Shown here: positions 26,640 to 35,971 of the stretch, in pieces | Numbering within the stretch: position 1 is the first letter of the stretch | Layout of the letters: the number at the start of each line of letters is the position of its first letter | DNA from: Rhodobacter sp. | GTDB taxonomy: Bacteria > Pseudomonadota > Alphaproteobacteria > Rhodobacterales > Rhodobacteraceae | Length of the DNA: 64,000 nt | Assembly: GCA_020637515.1 (NCBI GenBank) | Contig: JACKKG010000001.1 | Span: forward strand, 434,001 to 498,000 | Direction: 5' to 3' | Position numbers and translations under genes: made by a program | Notes under the pieces: generated by a model | Told to the model about the DNA's origin: nothing | The model's database searches: none | The model's input: only the letters and a program-made list of their open reading frames with translations

Positions 26640-27545
26640 ATGCATCTGGAATTCCGGCACCTGCGCACCATTCGCGCGATTCATCAGGCGGGCGGCGTGG
26701 GCCGCGCCGCCGACATCCTGAACATCACCCAATCCGCGCTGAGCCATCAGTTGAAGGGCCTCGAGGACCAATGCGGGGTCGAACTGTTCGTGCGCCGCAC
26801 CAAGCCGCTGCGCCTGTCCGCGGCCGGGCACCGGATGCTGAAACTGGCCGAGGACGTGCTGCCCCGCATCGACGCGCTGGAAGAGGAATTCCGCGCCATG
26901 ATCGCCGGCAAGACCGGCCGCCTGCACATCGCCATCGAATGCCACGCCTGTTTCGACTGGCTATTCCCGGTGCTGGAACGCTTCCGCCACGCCTGGCACG
27001 ACGTGGACGTGGACATCCGCCCGAACCTGGCCTTCAACGCCCTGTCCGCCCTGGAACGCGAGGACGTGGACCTGGTCGTGTCCTCGGACCCTGAGGATAT
27101 CCCCGGAATCACCTTTACCCCGCTCTTCGACTACGAGCCGCGCTTCATCGCCGCCGCGACCCACCCTCTGGCGGCGAAGCCCTTTGTCGTGGCCGAGGAT
27201 TTCCGCGACGAGGTGCTCATCACCTACCCGATGGACCGCACCCGGCTGGACATCTTCACCGGCCTCTTGAATCCCGCCCGGGTGGAACCCCGTTCGGTGC
27301 GGCCGGTCGAACTGACGGCGGTGATCCTGCTGCTGGTCGCCTCGGGGCGGGGGGTGTCGGTGCTGCCGGACTGGGTCCTGCGCGAGGTGAAATACAACGC
27401 CGACTACATCACCCGCCCGGTGACCGAACGGGGCCTGACGAAACGCCTCTATGCCGCGACTCGCAGCGAAGATACGGTGAAACCCTTCATGGCGCATTTC
27501 CTGCGGCTCGCCCGCACCGAACCCGTGAAATTGCAGAGGGCCTGA
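26640..27545 (+). CDS. LysR-family regulator, MetR-like
   Basis: A 301-residue LysR regulator. The helix-turn-helix is at residues about 17-36 (GGVGRAADILNITQSALSHQ) and the effector domain begins near residue 90 (GRLHIAIECHACFDWLFPVLERF). The ECHxCFDWL segment and the divergent metF neighbour fit MetR, the homocysteine-responsive activator of methionine genes. Targets could include metF and metY. The ATG at 26640 has GAGGTG upstream. Its stop overlaps the start of the sirtuin gene (TGATG). Confidence 0.88.
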   Translation: MHLEFRHLRTIRAIHQAGGVGRAADILNITQSALSHQLKGLEDQCGVELFVRRTKPLRLSAAGHRMLKLAEDVLPRIDALEEEFRAMIAGKTGRLHIAIECHACFDWLFPVLERFRHAWHDVDVDIRPNLAFNALSALEREDVDLVVSSDPEDIPGITFTPLFDYEPRFIAAATHPLAAKPFVVAEDFRDEVLITYPMDRTRLDIFTGLLNPARVEPRSVRPVELTAVILLLVASGRGVSVLPDWVLREVKYNADYITRPVTERGLTKRLYAATRSEDTVKPFMAHFLRLARTEPVKLQRA

Positions 27546-28234
27546 TGCGGATCGTCATTCTCACCGGCGCGGGGATCTCGGCCGAATCGGGGCTGGGCAC
27601 CTTTCGCGACAAGGACGGGCTGTGGACCCGCTACGATCTGAACGATGTCGCCACGCCCCAGGGCTTTGCCCGCAACCCCCGGCTGGTGACCGAATTCTAC
27701 AACGCGCGCCGCGCCAATTGCGCCCAGGCCGAACCCAACGCCGCCCATTACGCGCTGGCGCGTCTGGAAACCGCGCTTCCCGGGCAGGTGCTGATCGTCA
27801 CCCAGAATGTCGATGACCTGCACCAACGCGCGGGCGCGCGGGCGGTGATCCAGATGCATGGTGCCCTCATGTCGGCCCTGTGCGCAGCGTGCGGCCACCG
27901 CTGGCCCGCGCCGCCCGTGATGACCGAGACCGATCCCTGCCCCGCGTGCGCCGCGCCCCGCACCCGGCCCGACGTGGTCTGGTTCGGCGAGGTGCCCTAT
28001 CACATGGACACCATCGCAGACGCCGTCGCCAGGGCCGAGATCTTCGCCGCCATCGGCACCTCGGGCCAGGTCTGGCCCGCTGCCGGCTTCGCCGCCGAGG
28101 CCCGCCGCGCCGGCGCGCATTGCGTCGAGCTGAACCTCGAACCATCCGAGGTGTCGCGCGCCTTTCACGCCCACCATTACGGCCCCGCCACGCAGGTCGT
28201 GCCTGCCTGGGTCGATACCCTTTTGCCAACCTGA
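27545..28234 (+). CDS. cobB: NAD-dependent protein deacylase (sirtuin)
   Basis: A 229-residue Sir2-family enzyme. It has the NAD-binding motifs GAGISAESGLGTFRD and TQNVDDLHQRAG, and a zinc site formed by C-AAC and C-PAC pairs (CAACGHRW; CPACAAPRTRPD). Tyr52 and Arg55 (FYNARR) form the YxxR pair of class III sirtuins, which suggests desuccinylase as well as deacetylase activity. It is coupled to the regulator upstream by a one-base overlap. Confidence 0.92.
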   Translation: MRIVILTGAGISAESGLGTFRDKDGLWTRYDLNDVATPQGFARNPRLVTEFYNARRANCAQAEPNAAHYALARLETALPGQVLIVTQNVDDLHQRAGARAVIQMHGALMSALCAACGHRWPAPPVMTETDPCPACAAPRTRPDVVWFGEVPYHMDTIADAVARAEIFAAIGTSGQVWPAAGFAAEARRAGAHCVELNLEPSEVSRAFHAHHYGPATQVVPAWVDTLLPT

Positions 28235-28243
28235 GGTTCCGCC

Positions 28244-28639
28244 ATGCCGACCGTCCCCCTCCTGTCCGACCAGACCGCCAGCGCCGCCGCGCTCGCCGTG
28301 TTCGACGACATCCGCGCCAAGCGGAACACCGACTATGTGAACAATTTCTGGCGCGCCCTCGCCAACGATCCCGCGCTGCTGAAAGCCACCTGGGAACGCC
28401 TCCAACAGGTCATGGGCCCCGGCGCGCTGGACCCCTTGTTCAAGGAGATGATCTATGTCGCCGTGTCGGTCGCGAACGGCTGCGAATATTGCATCCACTC
28501 GCACACCGCCGCTGCCCGCTCAAAGGGCATGACCGACGCCATGCACGGCGAACTTCTGGCGGTGATCGCCATGGCCGCGCAGACAAACGCGCTCGCCACC
28601 GCGCTTCAGGTGGAAACGGACGACCGCTTCAAGACCTGA
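28244..28639 (+). CDS. AhpD-like / carboxymuconolactone decarboxylase-family protein
   Basis: A 131-residue all-helical protein with the redox motif Cys80-x-x-Cys83 followed by His87 (GCEYCIHSHTAAARSKG), typical of AhpD-like members that cycle disulfides. It probably has peroxidase-related or thiol-redox activity; the substrate is unknown. It lies nine bases after the sirtuin gene and is the last gene of that unit. Confidence 0.85.
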   Translation: MPTVPLLSDQTASAAALAVFDDIRAKRNTDYVNNFWRALANDPALLKATWERLQQVMGPGALDPLFKEMIYVAVSVANGCEYCIHSHTAAARSKGMTDAMHGELLAVIAMAAQTNALATALQVETDDRFKT

Positions 28640-28691
28640 CCTGCTGCACCTCGCTTCCCAGGACGCCCCCGCCCCCGGGCGGGTGGGTGGC

Positions 28692-28711
28692 GCGGGGGGC
28701 TGGCCCCCCGC
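28692..28711. terminator. GC hairpin between convergent genes
   Basis: GCGGGGGGC / GCCCCCCGC with a two-base spacer, in the gap between the AhpD-like gene and the quinone reductase stop. No T tract and no GGATATTT box. Its core GGGGGCTGGCCCCC recurs in the hairpin at 6365-6382. Confidence 0.45.
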
Positions 28712-28718
28712 CCTGCCT

Positions 28719-29693
28719 TTACGGCAGCAAAACCGTCGAGCCGGTGGTCGTGCGCGCTTCCAGCGCCCGGTGTGCCGCCTGAACCTCGTCCAGCGGGAAC
28801 CGCTGATCGATGCGGATCGTGACCTCGCCCGACAGAACCTTGCCGAACAGATGCCGCGCCATCGCCTGGCAGGTCTCGTGCTCGGCGATATGCACGAACA
28901 GCGTCGGCCGGGTGATCTTCAGCGATCCCTTCGCCGCCAGACGGCCCAGATCGAACGGCGGCACCGGCCCCGAGGCATTGCCGAAGGTGATCATCATCCC
29001 CAGGGGCCGCAGGCAATCCAGCGACCCGTCGAACGTAGCGGCGCCGACCGAATCCATCACCGCATCCACGCCCTTGCCGCCGGTCAGCGCCCGCACCTTG
29101 GCCGGCCAGTCGGCGTCGCGGTAGTTGATCGCATGGGTCGCCCCGTGATCCAGCGCCATCTGGCATTTCTCGTCCGAACCGGCGGTGGCGATCAGCGTGA
29201 TCCCCTCGCTGCGCGCCCATTGGCAGGCAATCAGCCCCACCCCGCCGGCGGCGGCGTGAAACAGCACGGTATCCCCCGCCTTCAGGGGCGTCGTGCGGTG
29301 GAACAGGTATTCGACGGTCAACCCTTTCAGCATCATCGCCGCGCCGGTCTCGAAACTGATGCCGTCGGGCAAAGGGCAGACCTGCGCCGCCGGCATCACC
29401 CGGGCCTCGCAATACGCGCCCGGAGGCTGGCTGGCATAGGCCGCCCGATCCCCCGGCTTCAGATGCGTGACCCCCTCGCCCACCGCCTCGACCACGCCGG
29501 CGGCCTCCATGCCCAGCGCGTGCGGCAGGCTCATCGCGTAAACCCCCGACCGCTGGTAGACATCGATGAAGTTCAGCCCGCAAGCGTGATGCCGGATACG
29601 GATCTGCCCCGGCCCCGGTTCGCCCACGGGCTGCTCGGCAAGGGTCAGGACCTCGGGTCCCCCCTGCGCGTTGATGATGACGGTCTTTGCCAT
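28719..29693 (-). CDS. NAD(P)H:quinone oxidoreductase (zinc-free MDR family)
   Basis: A 324-residue medium-chain reductase of the QOR type. It has the substrate-domain motif CGLNFIDVYQRSGVY, the signature LFHAAAGGVGLIACQWARSEG for NADPH binding, and no catalytic zinc-site cysteines. It reduces quinones by one- or two-electron transfer in the cytoplasm. The ATG at 29693 matches the family start (MAKTVIINAQGGPEVL); the longer frame runs into the repeat element. It lies downstream of the SDR gene on the same strand, with repeat copy C between them. Confidence 0.9.
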   Translation of the reverse strand: MAKTVIINAQGGPEVLTLAEQPVGEPGPGQIRIRHHACGLNFIDVYQRSGVYAMSLPHALGMEAAGVVEAVGEGVTHLKPGDRAAYASQPPGAYCEARVMPAAQVCPLPDGISFETGAAMMLKGLTVEYLFHRTTPLKAGDTVLFHAAAGGVGLIACQWARSEGITLIATAGSDEKCQMALDHGATHAINYRDADWPAKVRALTGGKGVDAVMDSVGAATFDGSLDCLRPLGMMITFGNASGPVPPFDLGRLAAKGSLKITRPTLFVHIAEHETCQAMARHLFGKVLSGEVTIRIDQRFPLDEVQAAHRALEARTTTGSTVLLP

Positions 29694-29753
29694 GTCGGCC
29701 TCCCTGACTGCGGCGCAAAGATGGCCCGCACCGCCCCCCGGGGCAAGACCCAC

Positions 29754-29907
29754 CCCTTCTTTGTGCCGGAAATATCCTCGGGGGGTGAATTCGCGGCACG
29801 CGAAGAGGGGGGCAGACAGCCCCCCTGCCGCGCGGCGCGTCCGCGCCGCGCCGGGTCGCCCGAGGGCTGCGGCCTGGAAGGCCGCCGGCCGAGGGCGAAA
29901 CCCCCGC
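29754..29907 (+). repeat. 3' GC-hairpin element, long copy C
   Basis: Lies 3' of the SDR gene (minus strand, ending at 29918). On that strand the GC hairpins come first and GGATATTTCCGGCACAAAG last. The roughly 55 bases nearest the SDR stop are identical to copy B; the middle differs in sequence but keeps hairpins such as GGGGGGCAGACAGCCCCCC. Confidence 0.75.
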
Positions 29908-29917
29908 GCCCGGCGGA

Positions 29918-30667
29918 TCAGCTCCGCAGCGCCGGCAAGCCCACGCCGGTGCTTTCGAACCCGCCGTCGGCCGCGATGATCTGGCCCGTCACATAGCTCG
30001 CCTTGTCCGAGCACAGGAACACGATCACCTCGGCGATCTCGCGTTCGCTGCCGTAGCGGTTCAGCGGGATCGCGTCATGATAGGCGTCGATGATGTCTTG
30101 CGTGTGCACCGCCATCGCCAGCTTGGTGCGCACCGGCCCCGGGCAGACGCAGTTGCAGCGGATCCCGTGTTCCCCCAGTTCCGCCGCCTGCTGCTTCGTC
30201 AACTGGATCACCGCAGCTTTCGAGGTCCCATAGGCCACCCGCAACGTCGAGGCCCTCAGCCCCGAGATCGAGGCGATGTTCACGATCGCGCCCCGGCTCT
30301 CTTTCAGCGCGGGCGTCACCGCCTGGCTGACCAGGAACACCCCGTCCAGATTGGTCTCCATCACCGTGCGCCAGCGGCGGAAATCCGTCTCTTCGATGGG
30401 GCCGAAATCGGCCACGCCGGCGTTGTTCACCACCGCATCGATGCGACCGAACCGCGCCAGCACCTCGGGCACCATGGCCGCGACTTCGGCCGGTTGGGAC
30501 ACGTCGCAGCAAAAGCCACGCGCCCCTTCCAGTTCCGCTGCGGCGGCGTCCAGCGCGGGCTGGTCGCGGTCGATCATGGCCACCTGCCACCCCTGTTCCA
30601 GAAACAGCGTCGTGGTGGCCAGTCCGATGCCGCGCGCGGCGCCGGTTACCAGGGCAATCTTCTGCAT
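29918..30667 (-). CDS. Short-chain dehydrogenase/reductase
   Basis: A 249-residue classical SDR. The cofactor motif is VTGAARGIGLATTTLF, NNAGVADFG follows, and the catalytic Ser/Tyr/Lys come from NIASISGLRAS and VAYGTSKAAVIQL. The C-terminus TGQIIAADGGFES is standard. An acidic residue after the second strand (AMIDRDQ) suggests NAD preference. The substrate is not evident. It is transcribed away from glpK. Confidence 0.9.
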   Translation of the reverse strand: MQKIALVTGAARGIGLATTTLFLEQGWQVAMIDRDQPALDAAAAELEGARGFCCDVSQPAEVAAMVPEVLARFGRIDAVVNNAGVADFGPIEETDFRRWRTVMETNLDGVFLVSQAVTPALKESRGAIVNIASISGLRASTLRVAYGTSKAAVIQLTKQQAAELGEHGIRCNCVCPGPVRTKLAMAVHTQDIIDAYHDAIPLNRYGSEREIAEVIVFLCSDKASYVTGQIIAADGGFESTGVGLPALRS

Positions 30668-30799
30668 GGGCTCTCCTCGGCTCGATCCGGCCACGATGGC
30701 GCAGAGCATCGCGAACATCAAGAAGGCGGCGCGCGCCAACGGGCCCTTGTCACGCCGTCGTCCGGCGCTAGGCTGGCTCCATCCATTCGCGGAGGGATC

Positions 30800-32278
30800 A
30801 TGCCGATACTCGCCATCGACCAGGGCACCACGTCGAGCCGCGCCATCGTCTTTGGCGACGATCTGGCCGTGAAGGCCCTCGCGCAGCAGGAATTTCCGCA
30901 GCATTTCCCGGCCTCGGGCTGGGTCGAGCACGACCCGCGCGACCTGTGGCGCAGCACGCTGGACACCTGCCGCGCTGCGCTGGATCAGGGCGGCCCGGTG
31001 CAGGCGATCGGCATCACCAACCAGCGCGAGACCCTGGTGATCTGGGACCGCGCGACCGGCGCGCCGATCCACCGCGCCCTGGTCTGGCAGGATCGCCGCA
31101 CCGCCGATCACTGCGCGCGGCTGAAGGACCAGGGCCACGAGCCCGAGGTGACAGCCCGCACCGGCCTGCTGCTCGATCCCTATTTCAGCGCGACAAAGGC
31201 CTCGTGGTTGCTGGACAACGTGCCCGGCGCCCGGGCCCGGGCGGCGCGGGGCGAGCTGGCGCTGGGCACCGTGGACAGCTTTCTGATCTGGCACCTGACC
31301 GAGGGGCGCGTGCACGCGACCGATGCCACCAACGCCGCGCGGACGATGCTTTACAACATAGGCACAGGCCAGTGGGACGCCGAGCTGTGCCGCCTGTTCG
31401 ACGTGCCCATGGCGCTGCTGCCCCAGGTGCGCGACTGCAATGCCGCCTACGGCGAGACCCGGCTTTTCGGCCCACCGATCCCCATTCTGGGCGTTGCCGG
31501 GGACCAGCAGGCGGCGACCATCGGCCAGGCCTGTTTCCAGCCGGGCATGATGAAATCGACCTATGGCACCGGCTGTTTCGCGCTGATGAACACGGGCACG
31601 ACACGGGTGCCCTCGCACAACCGGCTTCTGACGACCGTTGCCTATCAACTGGACGGGCAGGTCAGCTATGCGCTCGAAGGGTCGATCTTCATCGCCGGCG
31701 CCGTCGTGCAATGGTTGCGCGACGGGCTGAAGATCATCGCCGCCGCGCCCCAGACCCAGGCGCTGGCCGACTCCGCCGATCCGGAACAGACACTCATCAT
31801 GGTGCCGGCCTTCACCGGCCTGGGGGCGCCCTATTGGCAACCGCACGCCCGGGGCGCGGTGTTTGGCCTGACCCGCAATTCGGGACCGGCGGAATTCGCG
31901 CGCGCGGCTTTGGAAAGCGTGGGTTTTCAGACCCGCGACCTGGCCGAGGCGATGTGCGCCGACTGGGCGGCCAGCGGCGAAACGGCGGCGCAGGGCGTGC
32001 TGCGGGTCGATGGCGGCATGAGCGCCAGCGATTTCACCATGCAATTCCTGTCCGATGTTCTGGGCGCGCCCGTGGACCGGCCCAGGGTTCTGGAAACGAC
32101 GGCGCTGGGCGCAGCCTGGCTGGCCGGGCACAGCGCGGGCATCCTGCCGGACGCCGCGGGCTTTGCCCGCCACTGGGTGCTGGACCGCCGGTTCGAACCC
32201 ACCCTGCCGCCCGCGCGGCGCGAGGCCCGCTATGCCGCCTGGAAACGGGCCGTCGCGGCGACCATCGCCGCCGCCTGA
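30800..32278 (+). CDS. glpK: Glycerol kinase
   Basis: A 492-residue FGGY-family kinase phosphorylating glycerol to glycerol 3-phosphate. Motifs: AIDQGTTSSRAIVF (phosphate loop), GWVEHDPRDLW, GITNQRETLVIWDR, MKSTYGTGCFALMNTG, and LRVDGGMSASDFTMQFLSD in the C-terminal ATP-binding half. The ATG at 30800 follows GGAGGGATC; the long upstream open frame is a shadow of the SDR gene. No glycerol facilitator or glpD lies beside it. Confidence 0.96.
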   Translation: MPILAIDQGTTSSRAIVFGDDLAVKALAQQEFPQHFPASGWVEHDPRDLWRSTLDTCRAALDQGGPVQAIGITNQRETLVIWDRATGAPIHRALVWQDRRTADHCARLKDQGHEPEVTARTGLLLDPYFSATKASWLLDNVPGARARAARGELALGTVDSFLIWHLTEGRVHATDATNAARTMLYNIGTGQWDAELCRLFDVPMALLPQVRDCNAAYGETRLFGPPIPILGVAGDQQAATIGQACFQPGMMKSTYGTGCFALMNTGTTRVPSHNRLLTTVAYQLDGQVSYALEGSIFIAGAVVQWLRDGLKIIAAAPQTQALADSADPEQTLIMVPAFTGLGAPYWQPHARGAVFGLTRNSGPAEFARAALESVGFQTRDLAEAMCADWAASGETAAQGVLRVDGGMSASDFTMQFLSDVLGAPVDRPRVLETTALGAAWLAGHSAGILPDAAGFARHWVLDRRFEPTLPPARREARYAAWKRAVAATIAAA

Positions 32279-32290
32279 GCCCCTCCGCGC

Positions 32291-32725
32291 CTAGACCTTT
32301 GGCCGACCAAAGGCGTGGATCATGCGGTTCAGCTGCCCCTCGGCCTTGCCCCGCACCAGGCGCAGCGATTGCAACGCCAGTTTCGCCATCATCGTGTGGG
32401 CGGTCACGTCGGCGCGGGCGATCACCCGGCACCCCCCGTCGGGCAGATCGTAGAAATCCAGCGCGATCCCTGCGCTGGCCAGGGTCGAGGCGACATCGAG
32501 GTGCATCGCCTCGTTCTCGGTCACCTCTTCTAGCCGGGCGGTGAACTGGCGGGGTTCGTTGCGCCAGGTCACGGCGCAATCCCATCGCGGCACGGGCTGC
32601 GTATGCGCCAGGCGGCTGGCGATGCCGAACTTCTGCATCACCTCGGAAAACCGCCCGGGATCGCGAAACGCCGCCAGCACGCGCGCCCGGGGCCGCTGGA
32701 AATCGCGCGTGGTCTCAATCCGCAT
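32291..32725 (-). CDS. SRPBCC-family protein
   Basis: A 144-residue protein of the START/SRPBCC fold (MRIETTRDFQRPRARVLAAFRDPGRFSEVM in parts, then CAVTWRNEPRQFTARLEEV and YDLPDGGCRVIARADVTAHTMMAKL). Such proteins bind hydrophobic ligands; no specific role can be assigned. The ATG at 32725 overlaps the end of nudC by 11 bases, so the two are coupled. The longer frame upstream overlaps nudC further and is not favoured. Confidence 0.7.
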   Translation of the reverse strand: MRIETTRDFQRPRARVLAAFRDPGRFSEVMQKFGIASRLAHTQPVPRWDCAVTWRNEPRQFTARLEEVTENEAMHLDVASTLASAGIALDFYDLPDGGCRVIARADVTAHTMMAKLALQSLRLVRGKAEGQLNRMIHAFGRPKV

Positions 32726-33716
32726 CCGTCCGTCCCACAGGGCCGGGGGCCGGGGTCCGGCCGATCGCGCCAGCCAGCCAGCGCGCCAGCAATTCATGGG
32801 CAATTGCCCCGGACCGGGGCCGGCGCACGCGGGGGTGGGTCCCGTCGAGCGCCTGGGCCAGTTCGTCGCGGGTCAGCCACAGCGCGTCGTCCAACTCGTG
32901 GTCCAGGGTAATCGCATCGGTTTCGGCATCCGCGGCAAATCCCAGCATCAGCGAATTCGGCCACGACCAGGGCTGCGAGGCGACATAGGTGACCGCCCCC
33001 ACGCGGACGCCGGTTTCCTCGCGCACCTCGCGGCGGACGGCGGCTTCCAGCGATTCGCCCGGCTCGACAAAGCCGGCCAGGGTGGAATACATCCCCTCGG
33101 GCCAACCGGGCGATCGGCCCAGCAACACGCGGTCGTCCTTTTGCACCAGCATGATGACCACCGGGTCCGTGCGCGGGAAATGCGGCGTGCGGCACGCGGG
33201 GCAGACCCGCTGCCATCCCGCCTGCGCGATGTCGCTGGGCTGGCCGCAGGCCGAACAAAAGCGGTGCGAGCGGTGCCAGTTCAACAACGCCCGCGCGGTC
33301 GAGACCATCGCCGCCTCGACCCCGTCCAGACGCATCATCAGCCCGCGCAATTCGGCGTAGCGATACCCCTCGGGCAGGGCGGGGTGCGGGTATTCGGTGG
33401 GGTCGAAAAAGCCCGACATCGCGGCCTCGTCCAACCCCTCGGGCACCCACGAGGACAGATCGGCGGCGAATCGTGCCTGGCCATCGTGGCGGCCCAGAAA
33501 GATCCACGCCTCGGCCGCATCGGCCAGCACCGGGTCCGCGGGCGCCAGCCAGGCGATTTCAACCTGCTCGGCGCCCCGGATCAGTGGCCTGCCGCGCCAT
33601 AGCGGCAGAACCCGCGTGTCGGAATCCTGCCGCAGATTGCCCAAAGTCTGCGCATCCCCGCGCAGTTCGGCCATCCGGTCATCCCATTCGGCGGAAAAGA
33701 CTATGTTGCGCGACAA
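32715..33716 (-). CDS. nudC: NAD(+) diphosphatase / NADH pyrophosphatase (Nudix)
   Basis: A 333-residue NudC. A zinc-ribbon (CSACG then CPACR) is at about residues 155-175, and the Nudix box GFVEPGESLEAAVRREVREETG is visible with its Gly/Glu pattern. The family-specific SQPWSWPNSLMLGF follows, containing the SQPWPFPxS-like motif. It hydrolyses NADH to NMNH and AMP and removes NAD caps from RNA. The frame starts with TTG at 33716, preceded on the minus strand by AAAGGGGG. A non-ATG start makes the exact N-terminus uncertain. Confidence 0.92.
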   Translation of the reverse strand: MSRNIVFSAEWDDRMAELRGDAQTLGNLRQDSDTRVLPLWRGRPLIRGAEQVEIAWLAPADPVLADAAEAWIFLGRHDGQARFAADLSSWVPEGLDEAAMSGFFDPTEYPHPALPEGYRYAELRGLMMRLDGVEAAMVSTARALLNWHRSHRFCSACGQPSDIAQAGWQRVCPACRTPHFPRTDPVVIMLVQKDDRVLLGRSPGWPEGMYSTLAGFVEPGESLEAAVRREVREETGVRVGAVTYVASQPWSWPNSLMLGFAADAETDAITLDHELDDALWLTRDELAQALDGTHPRVRRPRSGAIAHELLARWLAGAIGRTPAPGPVGRTDAD

Positions 33717-33967
33717 GAATACCCCCTTTGGATTGTGTTCTCCTTATGCCATTCTGGAAACCTTGAAAACACACCGGCTGAATTCCGTTTGTATTGCACA
33801 TTGCAATTCAACCCAGAGGTGTAGATACTTGCCGCGTAAGTGTCTGTGTTTTGTCTCAATTGTGCCATTGAGTCTCGACAATTTAGCAGCGCACTGTGCG
33901 CACCCTTCGTGTTCTTGTCGGTCAGGCGACAGTGGGATGTGAAACCGTGATTGCCCGAGGGAAGTCC
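33717..33967. promoter_or_regulatory. AT-rich divergent region with a perfect dyad
   Basis: A 251-base gap between nudC and the cyclic-nucleotidase gene, clearly less GC-rich than the rest of the window. It contains the perfect inverted repeat ATTGCA-CAT-TGCAAT at 33793-33807, which looks like an operator. No confident -35/-10 pair was found. Confidence 0.5.
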
Positions 33968-35884
33968 TTGCTCAATTCTGCACTCTTCAGTGGCCTGGCC
34001 GTCGGGCAACGCGCCGTGCACCTGCGGGTGATCGAGACCACGGACCTGCACCAGCACCTGCTCCCCTATGATTATTACGCGGATCGCCCGCTGGACGGCA
34101 TCGGCCTGGCCCACGCCGCCCATCTGATCGACGCCGCCCGGGCCGAGGCCCCGAACGCGCTGCTGTTCGACAACGGGGATTTCCTGCAAGGCACGCCAAT
34201 GGGCGACCTGGTCGCCTATGAGAAGGGGCTGCGCGACGGCGATCTGCATCCCGTCATGGCGGCGATGAACGCGCTGAGCTTCGACGCGATCACGCTGGGC
34301 AACCACGAATTCAACTATGGGCTGGATTTCCTGATGAAGACCCTGGGCGGGGCGGCCTTTCCGGTCGTCTCGGCCAACCTGGCGGTTGCCAAGGGCACCG
34401 AACCGCGCCGGGACCGCACCCTGGTCAAACCCTATGTGTTGCTGGACCGGATGTTGCAGGACGATCTGGGCCATCCGCATCCGATCCGCATTGGCATCAT
34501 CGGCTTTGCCCCGCCGCAGGTCATGAACTGGGATCACGCGGCGCTGGAAGGGCGCCTGCAGGCGCGCGACATCGTCGAAGCCGCCCGCGCCTGGGTTCCC
34601 GAAATGCGCGAGGCCGGGGCCGATCTGATCCTGGCGCTGGCGCATACCGGCATCGGCTCGGCCCGCCACGCGGACGGGATGGAGAACGCCGCCGTTCCGC
34701 TGGCCCGCGTCGCGGGGATCGACGCGATGCTGACCGGGCACAGCCATCTGATGTTCCCCTCGCCCGTGTTCAACGACCTGCCCGAGGTGGACGTCGCCGC
34801 CGGCACCATCGCGGGCAAGCCGGCGGTCATGGGCGGCTGCTGGGGCGCGCATATCGGCCTGATCGACCTGTTGCTGCTGCGCGAGGCCGGCGAATGGCGC
34901 GTTCTGGGCACCCGGTCCGAGGTGCGCTCGCTGAGCGAACGCAACGGGACGGCGAAACCGCACGCGGTGTCGCGGGTCGTGGCCTCGGCGCACGAGGAAA
35001 CCCTGCGGGCGATCCGCCGCCCGGTCGGGCAGAGCGATCGCGCGCTGCACAGCTATTTCTCGCATCTCGGGGTGATCGGTTCGCTGCAACTGGTGGCCGA
35101 GGCCCAGCGCGACTATGTGCGCGCCCGTCTCAGGGACCCCGAGCTTGCCGACCTGCCGATCCTGTCGGCCGTCGCCCCGTTCAAGGCGGGGGGACGCAAC
35201 GGCCCGGCGGGCTATACCGACGTGCCCAAGGGGCCCCTGGCACTGCGGCACGTGGCCGATCTCTACCCGTTCCCCAACGCCATCGCCGCGCTGTGCCTGA
35301 CCGGGACCGAAGTGATCGAATGGCTGGAACGGTCGGCCTCGGCCTATAACCAGATCCGCCCGGGATCGACCGGCACGTTGCTGCGTGACGCCGAGGTGCC
35401 CGGCTACAATTTCGAGGTGATCGACCCGCTGGATGTCGTGTTCGATCTGTCGCAGCCTGCCCGCTACGGGCCCGACGGCGCCCTGATCGACCCGCAGTCG
35501 CGGCGCGTGGCCTCGGTGTCGCTCGACGGCCAGCCGCTGGACCCGCAGGCGCAATACATCCTGTGCACCAACAGCTACCGAGCCGGCGGCGCGGGCAGTT
35601 TCGTCGGCGCCCGCGCGGCCAATCTGGTGCTGGCCGACGAACGGGTCACCCGCGACATCCTTCTGGGCCACATCCGCCAGAACGGCACCAGCGCCGAGCC
35701 GGCCGGGGTTGCCGCGGCCGGGCGGCTTCGGTTCAAGGCGATGCCCGGAACCTCGGTCATCTTCGAGACCGGCCCCTCGGCGCGCCGCTACATGGACCAG
35801 ATCGCCACGTTCCAACCCGAACCGCGCGGCCTGACGCGCCAGGGCTTCCTGCGGCTGAAACTGGACCTGTCGAACGGCGCCTGA
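33968..35884 (+). CDS. cpdB: 2',3'-cyclic-nucleotide 2'-phosphodiesterase / 3'-nucleotidase
   Basis: A metallophosphatase of about 638 residues with an N-terminal calcineurin-like domain (RVIETTDLHQHLLPYDYYADRP; LLFDNGDFLQGTPMGDL; TLGNHEFNYGLDFLM; LTGHSHLMFPSP) and a C-terminal nucleotide-binding domain. The start is set at TTG 33968 because GAGGG sits six bases upstream; the frame is open to a GTG at 33896. None of these starts gives a signal peptide, whereas E. coli CpdB is periplasmic. It may therefore act in the cytoplasm, or the start may be misjudged. Confidence 0.88.
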   Translation: MLNSALFSGLAVGQRAVHLRVIETTDLHQHLLPYDYYADRPLDGIGLAHAAHLIDAARAEAPNALLFDNGDFLQGTPMGDLVAYEKGLRDGDLHPVMAAMNALSFDAITLGNHEFNYGLDFLMKTLGGAAFPVVSANLAVAKGTEPRRDRTLVKPYVLLDRMLQDDLGHPHPIRIGIIGFAPPQVMNWDHAALEGRLQARDIVEAARAWVPEMREAGADLILALAHTGIGSARHADGMENAAVPLARVAGIDAMLTGHSHLMFPSPVFNDLPEVDVAAGTIAGKPAVMGGCWGAHIGLIDLLLLREAGEWRVLGTRSEVRSLSERNGTAKPHAVSRVVASAHEETLRAIRRPVGQSDRALHSYFSHLGVIGSLQLVAEAQRDYVRARLRDPELADLPILSAVAPFKAGGRNGPAGYTDVPKGPLALRHVADLYPFPNAIAALCLTGTEVIEWLERSASAYNQIRPGSTGTLLRDAEVPGYNFEVIDPLDVVFDLSQPARYGPDGALIDPQSRRVASVSLDGQPLDPQAQYILCTNSYRAGGAGSFVGARAANLVLADERVTRDILLGHIRQNGTSAEPAGVAAAGRLRFKAMPGTSVIFETGPSARRYMDQIATFQPEPRGLTRQGFLRLKLDLSNGA

Positions 35885-35971
35885 ACGGGGGACCATCCGC
35901 AGATCCCGCAGCCAGTCGTGCGGGCCATGCCCCCCCGGCGCGCGGGCAAGGACACGGCCCACGAACGACAA

